Shown in pieces: positions 1 through 8,821 of a DNA stretch of 64,000 bases. The stretch is taken from positions 1-64,000 of the forward strand of contig NZ_OCND01000008.1 of NCBI RefSeq assembly GCF_900215535.1, in the 5' to 3' direction. The position numbers and the translations under genes are program-made. Position 1 is the first letter of the stretch. Each line of letters starts with the position of its first letter. Source of the stretch: Pseudoxanthomonas wuyuanensis (GTDB lineage Bacteria > Pseudomonadota > Gammaproteobacteria > Xanthomonadales > Xanthomonadaceae). Below the pieces are notes generated by a model that did no database searches, was not told where the DNA came from, and saw only the letters and a program-made list of their open reading frames with translations.

Positions 1-59
1 GGAATGCGGCCGATGCCGGGGAAGTATTCGCGGGTACCGATGTAGGGAGTGCTGGTCAT
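1..59 (-). CDS. xylA: Xylose isomerase, N-terminal fragment cut by window edge
   Basis: Only the first 19 codons lie in the window; they begin at the ATG at 59 and include YIGTREYFPGIG, the characteristic start of the class of xylose isomerases found next to xylulokinase in xanthomonads. The enzyme converts D-xylose to D-xylulose in the cytoplasm. It follows the xylulokinase gene on the same strand after a 96-base gap filled by a purine-rich tandem repeat, so it is probably the last enzyme of the xyloglucan operon. The catalytic His and metal-binding residues are outside the window. The call rests on a short match plus context. Confidence 0.8.
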   Translation of the reverse strand, partial: MTSTPYIGTREYFPGIGRI

Positions 60-96
60 GGCTGGTCTACTGGGGAGTGGGGAATGAGAAATGAGA

Positions 97-138
97 AATG
101 AGGAGTGAGAAATGAGGAGTGAAAAATGAGGAGTGAGG
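97..138. repeat. Three 14-bp purine-rich tandem repeats
   Basis: Units at 97-110, 111-124 and 125-138 share AATGAGGAGTGA followed by two variable purines. Related but shorter GAGAAATGAG words extend the tract to about 75. It lies between xylB and xylA. A similar purine-rich family occurs at 55084-55154. It may be a mutable spacer; no function is evident. Confidence 0.8.
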
Positions 139-155
139 GGTGGAAGGCTGCTGGC

Positions 156-1688
156 CTATGCGCTTCCCAGTCCCGGGTCCCCCGCCCCCAGTCCCGGCTT
201 TTCGTACCACCGACGGACCGCATCCAGGTGACTGAGAAAGCGCCGGTAGCCTTCGTCATAGGCGGCCGTACGCACCGTATCGGGCTGGGCCGACAACGCG
301 GGTTCCAGTGCCACATGCTCCGTCGCCAGCGCCGCCAACGATACCGCGTCGCCGCGTTCATGGCGCAGCGACCATAGCGCCTGCAGCGCCGCGCCGAACG
401 CGGCGCCTTCGGCCTGCTCCGGTACGTCCACCGGCAAGCCGAACACATCGGCCACCATCTGCCGCCACGCGGCGCTCTTGCTGCCGCCGCCGGTCAGCAC
501 GATGCGCTCGAAGGCCATGCCCGCGCGCACGAAAGCGTCGTAGCCGTATTTCAGGCTGTAGGTAGCGCCCTCCATCGCCGCGCGGTAGGCATTGGCCGGG
601 GTGAGGTTCAGCAGATCCATGCCCATCAGCGCGGCGCGGGCGTTGGGCAGGTCGGGGGTGCGCTCGCCGTTGAAGAACGGCAGCAGGGTCAACCCGCCCG
701 CGCCCGGCTGGGTGGCATCGATCAGTGCGTCGCCATCGCGCGTCTGCAAACCGAACAGGCGTGCCACGTTTTCGGTAGCCACGGTGCAGTTCATCGTGCA
801 AATCAGCGGCAGCCAGCCGCCGGAGGAAGAACAGAACGCCGCCCAGGCGCCGTCAGCGTCGACGACCGGCCGGTCGGCATAGGCGAACAGCGTACCGGAG
901 GTGCCCAGGCTCATCGACAACCGTCCGGCCACCACACTGCCGGTGCCGATGGCCGCCATCATGTTGTCGCCGCCGCCCACCGCCACGCGCACGCCCTGCG
1001 GGAGACCCAGCGTATCCGCCACGCCGGGCAGCACGGCAAACGTGGTGCCCAATTCCACCAGCGGCGGCAGGCATTCGGAAAGATCGCGCTGCGGGTCGAT
1101 CGCGGCCAGCAGTTCCGGCGACCAGCGCCGCGTGCGCACGTCCAGCCAACCGGTACCGGAAGCATCGCCGTACTCGGTGAAGCGTTCGCCGGTCAGCCAG
1201 AAGTTGAGGTAGTCATGCGGCAGCAGGATGGTCGCCAGCCGCGCATAGGCGTCCGGCCGGTGCTTGCGCGTCCACGGCAGTTTGGAAGCGGTATAGCCGG
1301 CCAGGATGGGATTGCCGGCCAACCCGATGCAGCGCTGCGCACCGCCCACGGCTTCCATGATCTCGTCGCATTCGCGCTGGCTGCTGGTATCGCACCACAG
1401 CTTGGCCGGCGCCAGCACCGCACCGTTGCGGTCCAAAGGCACGAAGCCGTGCTGCTGTCCCGATACCGACAAGGCGGCGATTCCGGCGCGCGTGGCCGCA
1501 TCCAGTTGCGCGAAGCAGGCGCGCACGCCGTCGATCCACCACGAAGCCAGCTGTTCGCGGCTGCCGTCTTCGCTGCTGGCGAGTTCCAGCGGCGCGCTGG
1601 TGGCCGCCACCACCTGCCGGCGTTCGGGGTCGTAGACGACCAGCTTGATGCTCTGGGTACCCGCATCGAGGCCGGCGACCAGACTCAT
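156..1688 (-). CDS. xylB: Xylulokinase
   Basis: This 510-residue FGGY-family kinase phosphorylates D-xylulose to xylulose 5-phosphate for the pentose phosphate pathway. Visible features are the N-terminal phosphate-binding DAGTQS (8-13), SGQQHG near 76-81, ASGTGWLDVRTRRWS near 176-190, and the expected catalytic Asp241 in VGGGDNMMA. The length is normal for the family. The start at 1688 (MSLVAGLDAG) is preferred over an in-frame ATG six codons upstream because family members begin immediately before the glycine-rich strand. It sits 55 bases after the GH95 gene and before xylA, so the xylose released by the alpha-xylosidase of the same operon has its catabolic pair next door. Substrate is inferred from the xylA neighbour; other FGGY kinases look similar. 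Confidence 0.92.
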   Translation of the reverse strand: MSLVAGLDAGTQSIKLVVYDPERRQVVAATSAPLELASSEDGSREQLASWWIDGVRACFAQLDAATRAGIAALSVSGQQHGFVPLDRNGAVLAPAKLWCDTSSQRECDEIMEAVGGAQRCIGLAGNPILAGYTASKLPWTRKHRPDAYARLATILLPHDYLNFWLTGERFTEYGDASGTGWLDVRTRRWSPELLAAIDPQRDLSECLPPLVELGTTFAVLPGVADTLGLPQGVRVAVGGGDNMMAAIGTGSVVAGRLSMSLGTSGTLFAYADRPVVDADGAWAAFCSSSGGWLPLICTMNCTVATENVARLFGLQTRDGDALIDATQPGAGGLTLLPFFNGERTPDLPNARAALMGMDLLNLTPANAYRAAMEGATYSLKYGYDAFVRAGMAFERIVLTGGGSKSAAWRQMVADVFGLPVDVPEQAEGAAFGAALQALWSLRHERGDAVSLAALATEHVALEPALSAQPDTVRTAAYDEGYRRFLSHLDAVRRWYEKPGLGAGDPGLGSA

Positions 1689-1743
1689 GCGGAAGCCCGG
1701 CCGCACCGGGCCTGCCCGGCGCTGTCCGGGGTACGACGCTTGT

Positions 1744-4119
1744 TCATGCTTTCACCAGCTTGCCATTGCGTAGACGCAACGCGGCCGATTGGCCCGCGCG
1801 CAGTTCGATATCCAGATTCTGTCCGCCATACACTACGTCATAGCGCCCGCCGCGTTCGCTGCGCAGCAGCATGGTGTGCAACTGGCCGTCCTTCCAGCTC
1901 AGATCCACCGTGGCGGCATTGCGCACCTTCAGTCCGCTTGCCGAACCCGCACGCCATTCGGCCGGCAGCGCCGGCAACAGGAAGATCGAGCCGCCCCAGC
2001 TTTGCAGCAGCATCTCGGTGATGCCTGCGGTGCCACCGAAGTTGCCATCGATCTGGAACGGCGGATGCGCGTCGAACAGGTTGGGATAGGTCCGCTGCGG
2101 ACTCAGCAGCATGCGCAGGATCTTCAGCGCGCGCTCGCCGTCGCGCAATCGCGCCCACAGGTTCAGGCGCCAGCCGATGCCCCAACCGGTGGCGTCGTCG
2201 CCGCGGATTTCCAGCGACCGCCTGGCCGCCGCCGCCAGCTCCGGCGTATCGCGCACGTTGATCTGGGTACTGGGATGCAGCGCATACAGATGCGACACAT
2301 GGCGGTGGTTGATTTCCGGCGCCTGCATGTCCCAGTCTTCGCGCCATTCCTGCAGCTGGCCGGCGCCGCCGATACGGTCGCGCGGCAATCGTTCGCGCAG
2401 CTGCTGCAGTTGCTGCGCGAAGTCCGCATCCACGCCCAGCAAACCGGCGGCCTGGATGCACTGGGCGAACAGATCGCGCAGCAGCTGCGAATCCATCGCC
2501 GGGCCGGCGCAGACCGCGGCGCCGTGCGGGTGCTCGTTCTCCGGTGACATCGACGGATTGGTGACCATCTCGCCGGTGGCCGGATCGCGCACCAGGGTGG
2601 CGGCGAAGAATTCGGCCGCGCCCTTGAACAGCGGATAGATCCTGCGCAGATAGGCCGGGTCGCGGCCGTAGTCCCAGCGGTCCCACAGCGCCTGCAACAG
2701 CCAGGCGCCGCCCATCGGCCACAGGCCCCACTGCGCGCCATCGATGGGACTGGTCTGCCGCCACAGATCGGTATTGTGGTGCATCACCCAGCCGGGCGCA
2801 CCGTACATGGTCCGGGCGGTACGCGCACCGGCTTCGGCCAGTTCGAACAGCATGCGTTCCAGCGGTTCCACGCACTCGGGCAGCGCGTTGGATTCGCTGG
2901 GCCAGTAGTTCATCTCGGTGTTGATGTTGACCGTGTACTTGCTTTCCCACGGCGGCGACATCAGGTCGTTCCAGATGCCCTGCAGATTGGCCGGCTGGGT
3001 ACCGGGCCGCGAACTGGAAATCAGCAGATAGCGCCCGAACTGGTGGTACAGCGCCGCCAAAGCCGGGTCATCGCCGTTGGCGAAGTTCTCTACACGCTCG
3101 TCGGTCGGCAACCGTCCGCCGTCGCCGTGGCCCAGATCGATGGCAACCCGGCGGAACAGGCGCTGGTGCTCGGCCACATGCGCTGCGCGCAAGGCTTCGA
3201 AGCCGCGCTTCTGCGCCGCTTCCAACTGCCGCTGCGAAATCGCTTCCGGATCGCCCCCGATATCGTCGTAACGGCGGTAGCTGGTGGCGGCGGTCGCCAG
3301 CAGCAGCACCTCATCCGCGCCTTCAATCTCGATGCGTTCGCCGCGCACGCGCATCGAACCGCCACGCGGAATCGCCCGGACCCGCGTCGCGAAGGTCAGC
3401 TTGCCTTCGATGCCATGGCGCGATCCGTTGCGGCCGCGCAGCAGCAGGCCGTCTTCTCCGGCAACCACTTCCGACTGCTGATCGCTGTCCAGCGCCACCC
3501 GCAGGTCGATGGCGCCCGGCCGGTCGGTCGACAACCGCATCACCACGCATTGGTCCACCGGCGAAACAAACGCCTCGCGGGTGTGCAGCGTCTTCCAGGT
3601 GTGGAACTGCGTGCGCGCTATCGCGGTGTCCAGATCGAGTTCGCGGCGGTACTCGGAGGTATCCGGAACGTCGCGGATGTCCAGCACCAGATCGGCCAGC
3701 GGCTGATAAGGCATCTGCTTCATCGGGCGCGCCATCATCTTGGCATTGGCCAGCGCTTCGGCTTCGGCATACTTGCCGGCGAAGATCAGCCGGCGCACTT
3801 CCGGCAATGCTTCCAACGCGTCCGGCGACGTCGGGTCGTACGGACCGCCGGCATACAGCGTGTCTTCGTTGAGCTGCAGGCGTTCGTGTTCGATACCGCC
3901 CCAGACCATCGCCCCCAGCCGGCCGTTGCCCAACGGCAGGGCTTCCACCCAGCGCGTGGCCGGCCGCCGGTACCAGAGCTTGAGCGCATCGGCGCTGGCG
4001 GCGCCGCCGGATACCGGCTGCGCCGCCGCGGTTGCGAACGCCCGCGGCGCCAGGCCGGCAAGCGCGAGTCCCGCGCTCACCGCCTTCAACAACGCCCGTC
4101 GCGTCGTGTCGATGCTCAT
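1744..4119 (-). CDS. GH95 alpha-L-fucosidase (Tat-type signal)
   Basis: This 791-residue glycoside hydrolase family 95 protein removes alpha-1,2-linked L-fucose from xyloglucan side chains; some GH95 members act on alpha-L-galactose instead. The N-terminus has a twin-arginine-like RRALLKAV followed by a hydrophobic stretch ending near AFA (residues 7-29), suggesting periplasmic export. The N-terminal beta domain (about 45-300) is followed by an (alpha/alpha)6 barrel with NINTEMNYWP (398-407), the SPENEH catalytic glutamate region (Glu526/Glu528) and QIDGNFGG with Asp691, matching the Asn/Glu/Asp residues used by this inverting family. It starts 8 bases after the alpha-xylosidase gene, so the two are surely cotranscribed. 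Family assignment is firm; fucose as substrate is inferred from family and locus. Confidence 0.9.
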   Translation of the reverse strand: MSIDTTRRALLKAVSAGLALAGLAPRAFATAAAQPVSGGAASADALKLWYRRPATRWVEALPLGNGRLGAMVWGGIEHERLQLNEDTLYAGGPYDPTSPDALEALPEVRRLIFAGKYAEAEALANAKMMARPMKQMPYQPLADLVLDIRDVPDTSEYRRELDLDTAIARTQFHTWKTLHTREAFVSPVDQCVVMRLSTDRPGAIDLRVALDSDQQSEVVAGEDGLLLRGRNGSRHGIEGKLTFATRVRAIPRGGSMRVRGERIEIEGADEVLLLATAATSYRRYDDIGGDPEAISQRQLEAAQKRGFEALRAAHVAEHQRLFRRVAIDLGHGDGGRLPTDERVENFANGDDPALAALYHQFGRYLLISSSRPGTQPANLQGIWNDLMSPPWESKYTVNINTEMNYWPSESNALPECVEPLERMLFELAEAGARTARTMYGAPGWVMHHNTDLWRQTSPIDGAQWGLWPMGGAWLLQALWDRWDYGRDPAYLRRIYPLFKGAAEFFAATLVRDPATGEMVTNPSMSPENEHPHGAAVCAGPAMDSQLLRDLFAQCIQAAGLLGVDADFAQQLQQLRERLPRDRIGGAGQLQEWREDWDMQAPEINHRHVSHLYALHPSTQINVRDTPELAAAARRSLEIRGDDATGWGIGWRLNLWARLRDGERALKILRMLLSPQRTYPNLFDAHPPFQIDGNFGGTAGITEMLLQSWGGSIFLLPALPAEWRAGSASGLKVRNAATVDLSWKDGQLHTMLLRSERGGRYDVVYGGQNLDIELRAGQSAALRLRNGKLVKA

Positions 4120-4127
4120 GCGTGCGC

Positions 4128-6977
4128 TTACTGGCCGGCCGGGCGGCGGACCGTCAGCGCCGTGCCGTCGTACTGCACGGTGGCATCGGTGGCCGGTTCC
4201 AGCGCACCGGCGTCGGCGCGCGGACCGCTGACCCAGCGCACGCGGATTTCCCGTTGCGCCTGCATGCCCGGGAACGCACCTTCGCGCGCGCCGATGCTCA
4301 GCTCACCGGTCTGTTCGTTCCACGCCAGCGGGATGCGGCTGAACTCGCCCTTCTCGTAGCCATAGCCCTTGCCGTCATCCTCGTACAGCGAGAACTGGCC
4401 GTCGGCACCGGTGTAGACCACCACGGTCAGCGGTGCGTCCGCCTTTTCGTCCACGTACTGCTGCACCGGTCCGGTCGGCACGATGGCGCCGGCACGCACG
4501 AACAACGGCATGCGCGTCAGTGGTGCGGCCGCAGTGATGGTCTGGCCGCCGTCATAACGCTGACCGCTGTTGAAATCGATCCACGACGTGCCCGCAGGCA
4601 GATAGACCTGGCGGCTGGTGGCCTTGAACTCGGTCACCGGCGCGACCAGGAAGGCCGGCCCGAACAGGTACTGATCGTTGATGTCGCGGACCTTGGCATC
4701 GCCCGGGAAATCCATCGCCATTCCGCGCATCATGCTGCCGTCGCGGTGGTAGGTATCGCCCGCCAGCGTGTAGATGTACGGCAGCAGCGTGTAGCGCAGC
4801 CGGTTGTAGTAGGCCAGGCTGTCGTAGACCGGGGTGCCTTCCGGGGCGATGTTCCAGATTTCGCGGTACGGGAACTGGCCGTGCGAGCGGAAGATCGGCG
4901 CGAAGGCGCCGAACTGGAACCAGCGCAGGTTCAGTTCGCGCCATTCGGCCAGGTGCGCAGGCTCCTGGTTCTCGTAGCGCTTCTCCACCGCAAAGCCGCC
5001 GATGTCGAAGGTCCAGTTGGGCAGGCCCGACATCGAGATGTTCACGCCAGCGGAGATCTGGTCGCGCAGATCGTCCCAGCGCGACACCACGTCGCCGCTC
5101 CACACCGCGGTGGCGTTGCGCTGGGTGCCGGCATAGCCCTTGCGCGACAGGATGAACACGCGCTTGTCCGGTTCGGCGGCACGGTCGCCCTGGTAGACGC
5201 CATGGGTATGCGGCAGCGGGTAGGAATTGAAGAACTCGGTGGAAGACCCGATGGCGGTCGGTGTGGTGCGCGCCTTGCGCTCGCCGACGTCGATGTTGGA
5301 ATGCAGATCCGGCTCGTCGGCGTCCAGCCACCAGGCATCGAACCCCTTGCTGTTGAGCTTTTCGTTCATCTGGCGCCAGAAGATGGCCTGCGCCTTCTCC
5401 GAGTACGGATCGTAGAACGAGCTCAGATAGCCTTCGCCAATCCAGTCCTTCTCGCCCACTTCGATGTTGCGCTTGTACATGAAGCCGGCGGCGTCCAGTT
5501 CCTTGTAGTTGTCGGTGGTGGGATAGAACTTGGGCCACACCGAAATCATGATCTGCGCGTGCATGTCGTGCACCTGCTTGACCATGCCGTCCGGATCCGG
5601 GAAGTGCGTCTTGTCGAAATCGTGCGAACCCCAGGCGTCCACCGGCCAGTACGACCAGTCCAGCACGATGTTGTCGATGGGCAGCTTGCGCTTGCGGTAC
5701 TCGGCCAGCGCGCCGACCAGTTCGTCCTGCGATTTGTAGCGTTCGCGGCTCTGCCAGAAGCCGTAGGCCCACTTGGGCAGCAGCACCGACTTGCCGGTCA
5801 GCTGGCGGTAGCCGGCAATGACCTGATCGGACGAATCGCCGGCGACGAAGTAGTAGTCCACCATCTGCCCGGCTTCGGACCACAGCGACAGATCCCTGGC
5901 TTCATCGGCCGGCAGCGGGTCCCGGTGCAGCAGCGCGATGTAGCTGGGGTCGATCAGATCCCACTGGATCCTGACCTTGCGGCGCTGGCCCGGCTGCATC
6001 TCCAGCGCGAACTCGTGGTGCCAGGGATTCCAGTTCTGCCGCCAGCGGTCGATGGTCAGTTCGCCGTCGACCCACAGTTTGGCGTACTCGCTGGCGTACA
6101 GCGAGAAAGTGTGGCGGCCGGCGCTCTGCGCCTCGATTTCGCCTTCCCACACCACCTGCATCTTCTGGCTCTCCGTGCCCTTGCCTTCGGCCGGAAAGTT
6201 CGCCAGATCCTTGATGTACTGGTAGTTGACTTCGGTTTCGCGGCGCTCGACCTTCTGCACGCCGTCGACCAGGTAACGCGCGGTCAGCGCACCTTCCTCA
6301 CCGCCGGCGTCGTACAGCTTCAGGCGGTTCGATACCGGCTGCAGGCCGCGCGGGTCGCCCATCCGGGTGATGGAGTTGTTGTCCCACAGCAACCCATAGT
6401 TGCGGCTGGAGACCAGGAACGGCACCGCCATGTCGATATTGTGTTGCAGCAGCTCGACATCGCGGCCCTTCTGGTTCATCCAGCCCTGCTGGTGCTGGCC
6501 GAAACCGTAGATGGCCTCGTCATCGGGCGATTCGAAGCGCTGGCGGACGCTGAGGTAGGAGTTGCCCCCCACTTCCAGCGGCTCGAAGCTGCGGCCGCCT
6601 TCGACTTCCGACAGCATCGGCTTGCCCTGCTTGTCCAGGAAGCTGACCCGGCCGCTTTGCAGCGACACCTCTGCGGTCACTTCCGCGGTGGTCAGGCGCA
6701 GCGTGCCGTCGGCGCTGTCGACTTCGAATGCCGCATCCGACTTGCCGTCGCCGACCCGCATCAGGCTGGGACTGCGCTGGAAGTCGCCATCGGGGTCGGC
6801 GCTGACCCGGATGATGCCGGCATCCACCACTTGCAGGCGCACCGGAGCGGCCCCTTCCTGCGACGGACGCACGATGACGCCGTTGTCGGTCTTTTCATAG
6901 GCCTGCCCGGCCTTGTCGCCGCCGCAGCCGGCCAGCAACGCCACCAGCGGCAGGGTCAACCCGATTAGATAACGCAT
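4128..6977 (-). CDS. GH31 alpha-xylosidase with PA14 domain, lipoprotein
   Basis: This 949-residue protein carries a lipobox LLAGC (Cys18), so it is probably an envelope-anchored lipoprotein. Order of domains: N-terminal beta-sandwich, a PA14-like carbohydrate-binding insert at about 225-360 (EIEAQSAGRHTFSLYASEY...LWVDG), then the GH31 (beta/alpha)8 barrel with WWLDADEPDLHSN (nucleophile Asp552) and WSGDVVSRWDDLR (acid/base Asp629), then C-terminal beta domains. This layout matches the alpha-xylosidases that strip the non-reducing xylose of xyloglucan oligosaccharides. A 93-base spacer separates it from GH35, and it abuts GH95. Alpha-glucosidase activity cannot be excluded by motif alone, but the insert and locus favour alpha-xylosidase. 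Confidence 0.9.
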   Translation of the reverse strand: MRYLIGLTLPLVALLAGCGGDKAGQAYEKTDNGVIVRPSQEGAAPVRLQVVDAGIIRVSADPDGDFQRSPSLMRVGDGKSDAAFEVDSADGTLRLTTAEVTAEVSLQSGRVSFLDKQGKPMLSEVEGGRSFEPLEVGGNSYLSVRQRFESPDDEAIYGFGQHQQGWMNQKGRDVELLQHNIDMAVPFLVSSRNYGLLWDNNSITRMGDPRGLQPVSNRLKLYDAGGEEGALTARYLVDGVQKVERRETEVNYQYIKDLANFPAEGKGTESQKMQVVWEGEIEAQSAGRHTFSLYASEYAKLWVDGELTIDRWRQNWNPWHHEFALEMQPGQRRKVRIQWDLIDPSYIALLHRDPLPADEARDLSLWSEAGQMVDYYFVAGDSSDQVIAGYRQLTGKSVLLPKWAYGFWQSRERYKSQDELVGALAEYRKRKLPIDNIVLDWSYWPVDAWGSHDFDKTHFPDPDGMVKQVHDMHAQIMISVWPKFYPTTDNYKELDAAGFMYKRNIEVGEKDWIGEGYLSSFYDPYSEKAQAIFWRQMNEKLNSKGFDAWWLDADEPDLHSNIDVGERKARTTPTAIGSSTEFFNSYPLPHTHGVYQGDRAAEPDKRVFILSRKGYAGTQRNATAVWSGDVVSRWDDLRDQISAGVNISMSGLPNWTFDIGGFAVEKRYENQEPAHLAEWRELNLRWFQFGAFAPIFRSHGQFPYREIWNIAPEGTPVYDSLAYYNRLRYTLLPYIYTLAGDTYHRDGSMMRGMAMDFPGDAKVRDINDQYLFGPAFLVAPVTEFKATSRQVYLPAGTSWIDFNSGQRYDGGQTITAAAPLTRMPLFVRAGAIVPTGPVQQYVDEKADAPLTVVVYTGADGQFSLYEDDGKGYGYEKGEFSRIPLAWNEQTGELSIGAREGAFPGMQAQREIRVRWVSGPRADAGALEPATDATVQYDGTALTVRRPAGQ

Positions 6978-7045
6978 GCTGCTACTCCCTTCGTAACCAC
7001 TCGATTCGTTTGGCGGGACCGGCTTGGCCGGCCCCGGTCTGCATC

Positions 7046-7063
7046 GGCGGAGCGCGCTCCGCC
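7046..7063. repeat. 18-bp perfect palindrome between GH35 and GH31
   Basis: GGCGGAGCGCGCTCCGCC can fold into a GC-only hairpin in the 93-base spacer. A related sequence built on GGCGGAGC occurs at 57340-57360, so this belongs to a dispersed palindromic family. No T-run follows it on either strand, which argues for an mRNA-stabilising or REP-like role rather than a terminator. Confidence 0.7.
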
Positions 7064-7070
7064 ATCAGGA

Positions 7071-8816
7071 TCAGTACGTTGCCAGCTTCACTCTCAGCAG
7101 TTGCGGCGCGCTGGAGAAGTTGAGGCCGTAGTCGGTCTGGTCGCCGTTCCAGCGGCGCTGGAACACCCACTCGCCGTCCACGTACGTGCCTTCGTCCACG
7201 TAATCGTAGATCTGGCGCCCGGCCACGGCCGGATCCGCGGCATGGAGATTGATGCGCGCATGCGCGCCGGCAACCAGGAACTCGTCCGGCCCCAGCTGCA
7301 CCACCAGCGCACGGCCGATGGGCTCCGGGTTGCCGGGTGGCTCGCCCTGGAACCAGAACTGCGGCACGCCGTAGGTCACCGTCATGTTCCAGCGGTCATC
7401 GATCTTCAGCGTCTGCACCGGCTGGCCCGGTTGCTCGGCGGTGCCGCGCACCTTGCCCTCGAAGCTGGCCTGGGCAATCACGCGCGCCGCCGGGCGAACG
7501 ATGGCGTAGTTCAGCGCGAACGATGCCAGCGTCTCCTCGTCCATGTGCTTGGCTCCGAGCGGCCAGTTGGAATAGCGCGAATAGTCGACGCCGAACGGCG
7601 CCCAGCCGATCGCCTGCTGGCCCAGCGCGGAGAAGAAATAGCGCGAATACTCCTCGCGGTTGCCGGTCTCGGCCACGAACAACGGGTTGTCCGGCCGCGA
7701 ATAGCGCTCCAGCACCGTGGTGTAGTGCGTGTACTCAGGCATGTAGATATCCGGCGCGAACAGGTCGATATGCGGCGCCGCGGCTTCATACACATCCAGC
7801 ACGTTGTCGGTCGGCCCGCCGCTGGCGTACTGCCCCGGCTGGCCCGGATTGAACGGTCCGCGCAGCGCGCCATTGATGTACATCGGCAGCGGGTAGGCCG
7901 CCTTGCCGGCTTCGGCCACCTGGTCGATGTAGTGGGCGATATGCCAGGCATGGAAGAACTCGTCGGCATCGGCGCCGAACGCTTCGCGCCAGGTGCCTGG
8001 CGACTTGCCAAACTTCTTCAGCAGGACTTCGGGCACCGGGCCCTCGAACAGCTGCTGCGCCAACGGAGAGAAGTCGCGCACGCTGCCGTAGGTACCCGGC
8101 TCGTTCTGCGGCTGCACCATGATCACGGTGCGCTGCGGGTCGGCGGCCTTCAGGTGCTTCATCAGTTCGACGAAGGCCTTGCGGTCGGCATCCAGCGTGG
8201 CCTGGGCGTGCGGCGACAGCGAGTTCAGCGTGCGCCCGTCGGCGGTGATCACGCGCGGGAAACGGGCGTTGTCCAGCTTCACCCAGGCCGGCGCGTAGTT
8301 GGGCCCGTTGTTCTTCCAGGTGGCGAACCACAGCAGGATCAGCCGCACGTCGCGTTCGCGTGCCTGCGCCAGCAGGGTGTCGACGAACGAGAAATCGAAC
8401 TGGCCTTCGGTCGGCTCGACCTGCTCCCAGGCAACCGGCACCATCACCGTATTCGGCTTGACCACGTCGATCGCCGGCCAGACGTTTTCCAGCGCGGCCG
8501 GGTAGTTGCTGGAATTGTTGACCTGCGCGCCCAGGATCAGGAACGGTTGGCCATCCACCAGCAGCGCGTGGCGGCCGCTTTCGGTCACCACTTTCGGAAT
8601 CGGCGCTTCAGTCGCGGCCGCAGTCGCCGCCGCCGGCGCGGCGGCGGCGGTCTTGCCGGCATCGGCATCGACGTCCGCGCCCGCAGGGGCAGACGGCTTG
8701 CCGCCGCAACCTGCAAGCAGCCCCGACAGAAGAAGCACTGCCGCCCCGAGACGGGAGGCTTTCGCGTGCGACGGCGGCGACGCCCCGGGACCATCTGCGT
8801 ACGATCGTTTCGTCAT
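7071..8816 (-). CDS. GH35 beta-galactosidase, lipoprotein
   Basis: This 581-residue GH35 enzyme is expected to remove the beta-1,2-galactosyl cap from xyloglucan side chains. After an unusually long charged leader (about 25 residues) comes a hydrophobic segment and lipobox LLAGC (Cys37), then an Ala/Pro-rich linker to about residue 75. Catalytic glutamates are visible in MVQPQNEPGTYG (Glu239, acid/base) and FVAETGNREE (Glu383, nucleophile). The C-terminal part is a beta domain of the kind found in bacterial GH35 proteins. The ATG at 8816 is chosen; a GTG four codons upstream overlaps the CE20 stop codon and is the alternative. Position between CE20 and alpha-xylosidase supports sequential deacetylation, degalactosylation and dexylosylation. 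Confidence 0.88.
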   Translation of the reverse strand: MTKRSYADGPGASPPSHAKASRLGAAVLLLSGLLAGCGGKPSAPAGADVDADAGKTAAAAPAAATAAATEAPIPKVVTESGRHALLVDGQPFLILGAQVNNSSNYPAALENVWPAIDVVKPNTVMVPVAWEQVEPTEGQFDFSFVDTLLAQARERDVRLILLWFATWKNNGPNYAPAWVKLDNARFPRVITADGRTLNSLSPHAQATLDADRKAFVELMKHLKAADPQRTVIMVQPQNEPGTYGSVRDFSPLAQQLFEGPVPEVLLKKFGKSPGTWREAFGADADEFFHAWHIAHYIDQVAEAGKAAYPLPMYINGALRGPFNPGQPGQYASGGPTDNVLDVYEAAAPHIDLFAPDIYMPEYTHYTTVLERYSRPDNPLFVAETGNREEYSRYFFSALGQQAIGWAPFGVDYSRYSNWPLGAKHMDEETLASFALNYAIVRPAARVIAQASFEGKVRGTAEQPGQPVQTLKIDDRWNMTVTYGVPQFWFQGEPPGNPEPIGRALVVQLGPDEFLVAGAHARINLHAADPAVAGRQIYDYVDEGTYVDGEWVFQRRWNGDQTDYGLNFSSAPQLLRVKLATY

Positions 8817-8821
8817 CGGAA

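Noticed and set aside
4032-6968. Long open frame on the plus strand opposite the GH31 gene, and similar antisense frames elsewhere
   Set aside because: High-GC codon bias on the real gene leaves the opposite strand open; the translations are His/Arg/Val-rich low-complexity without any domain or signal.
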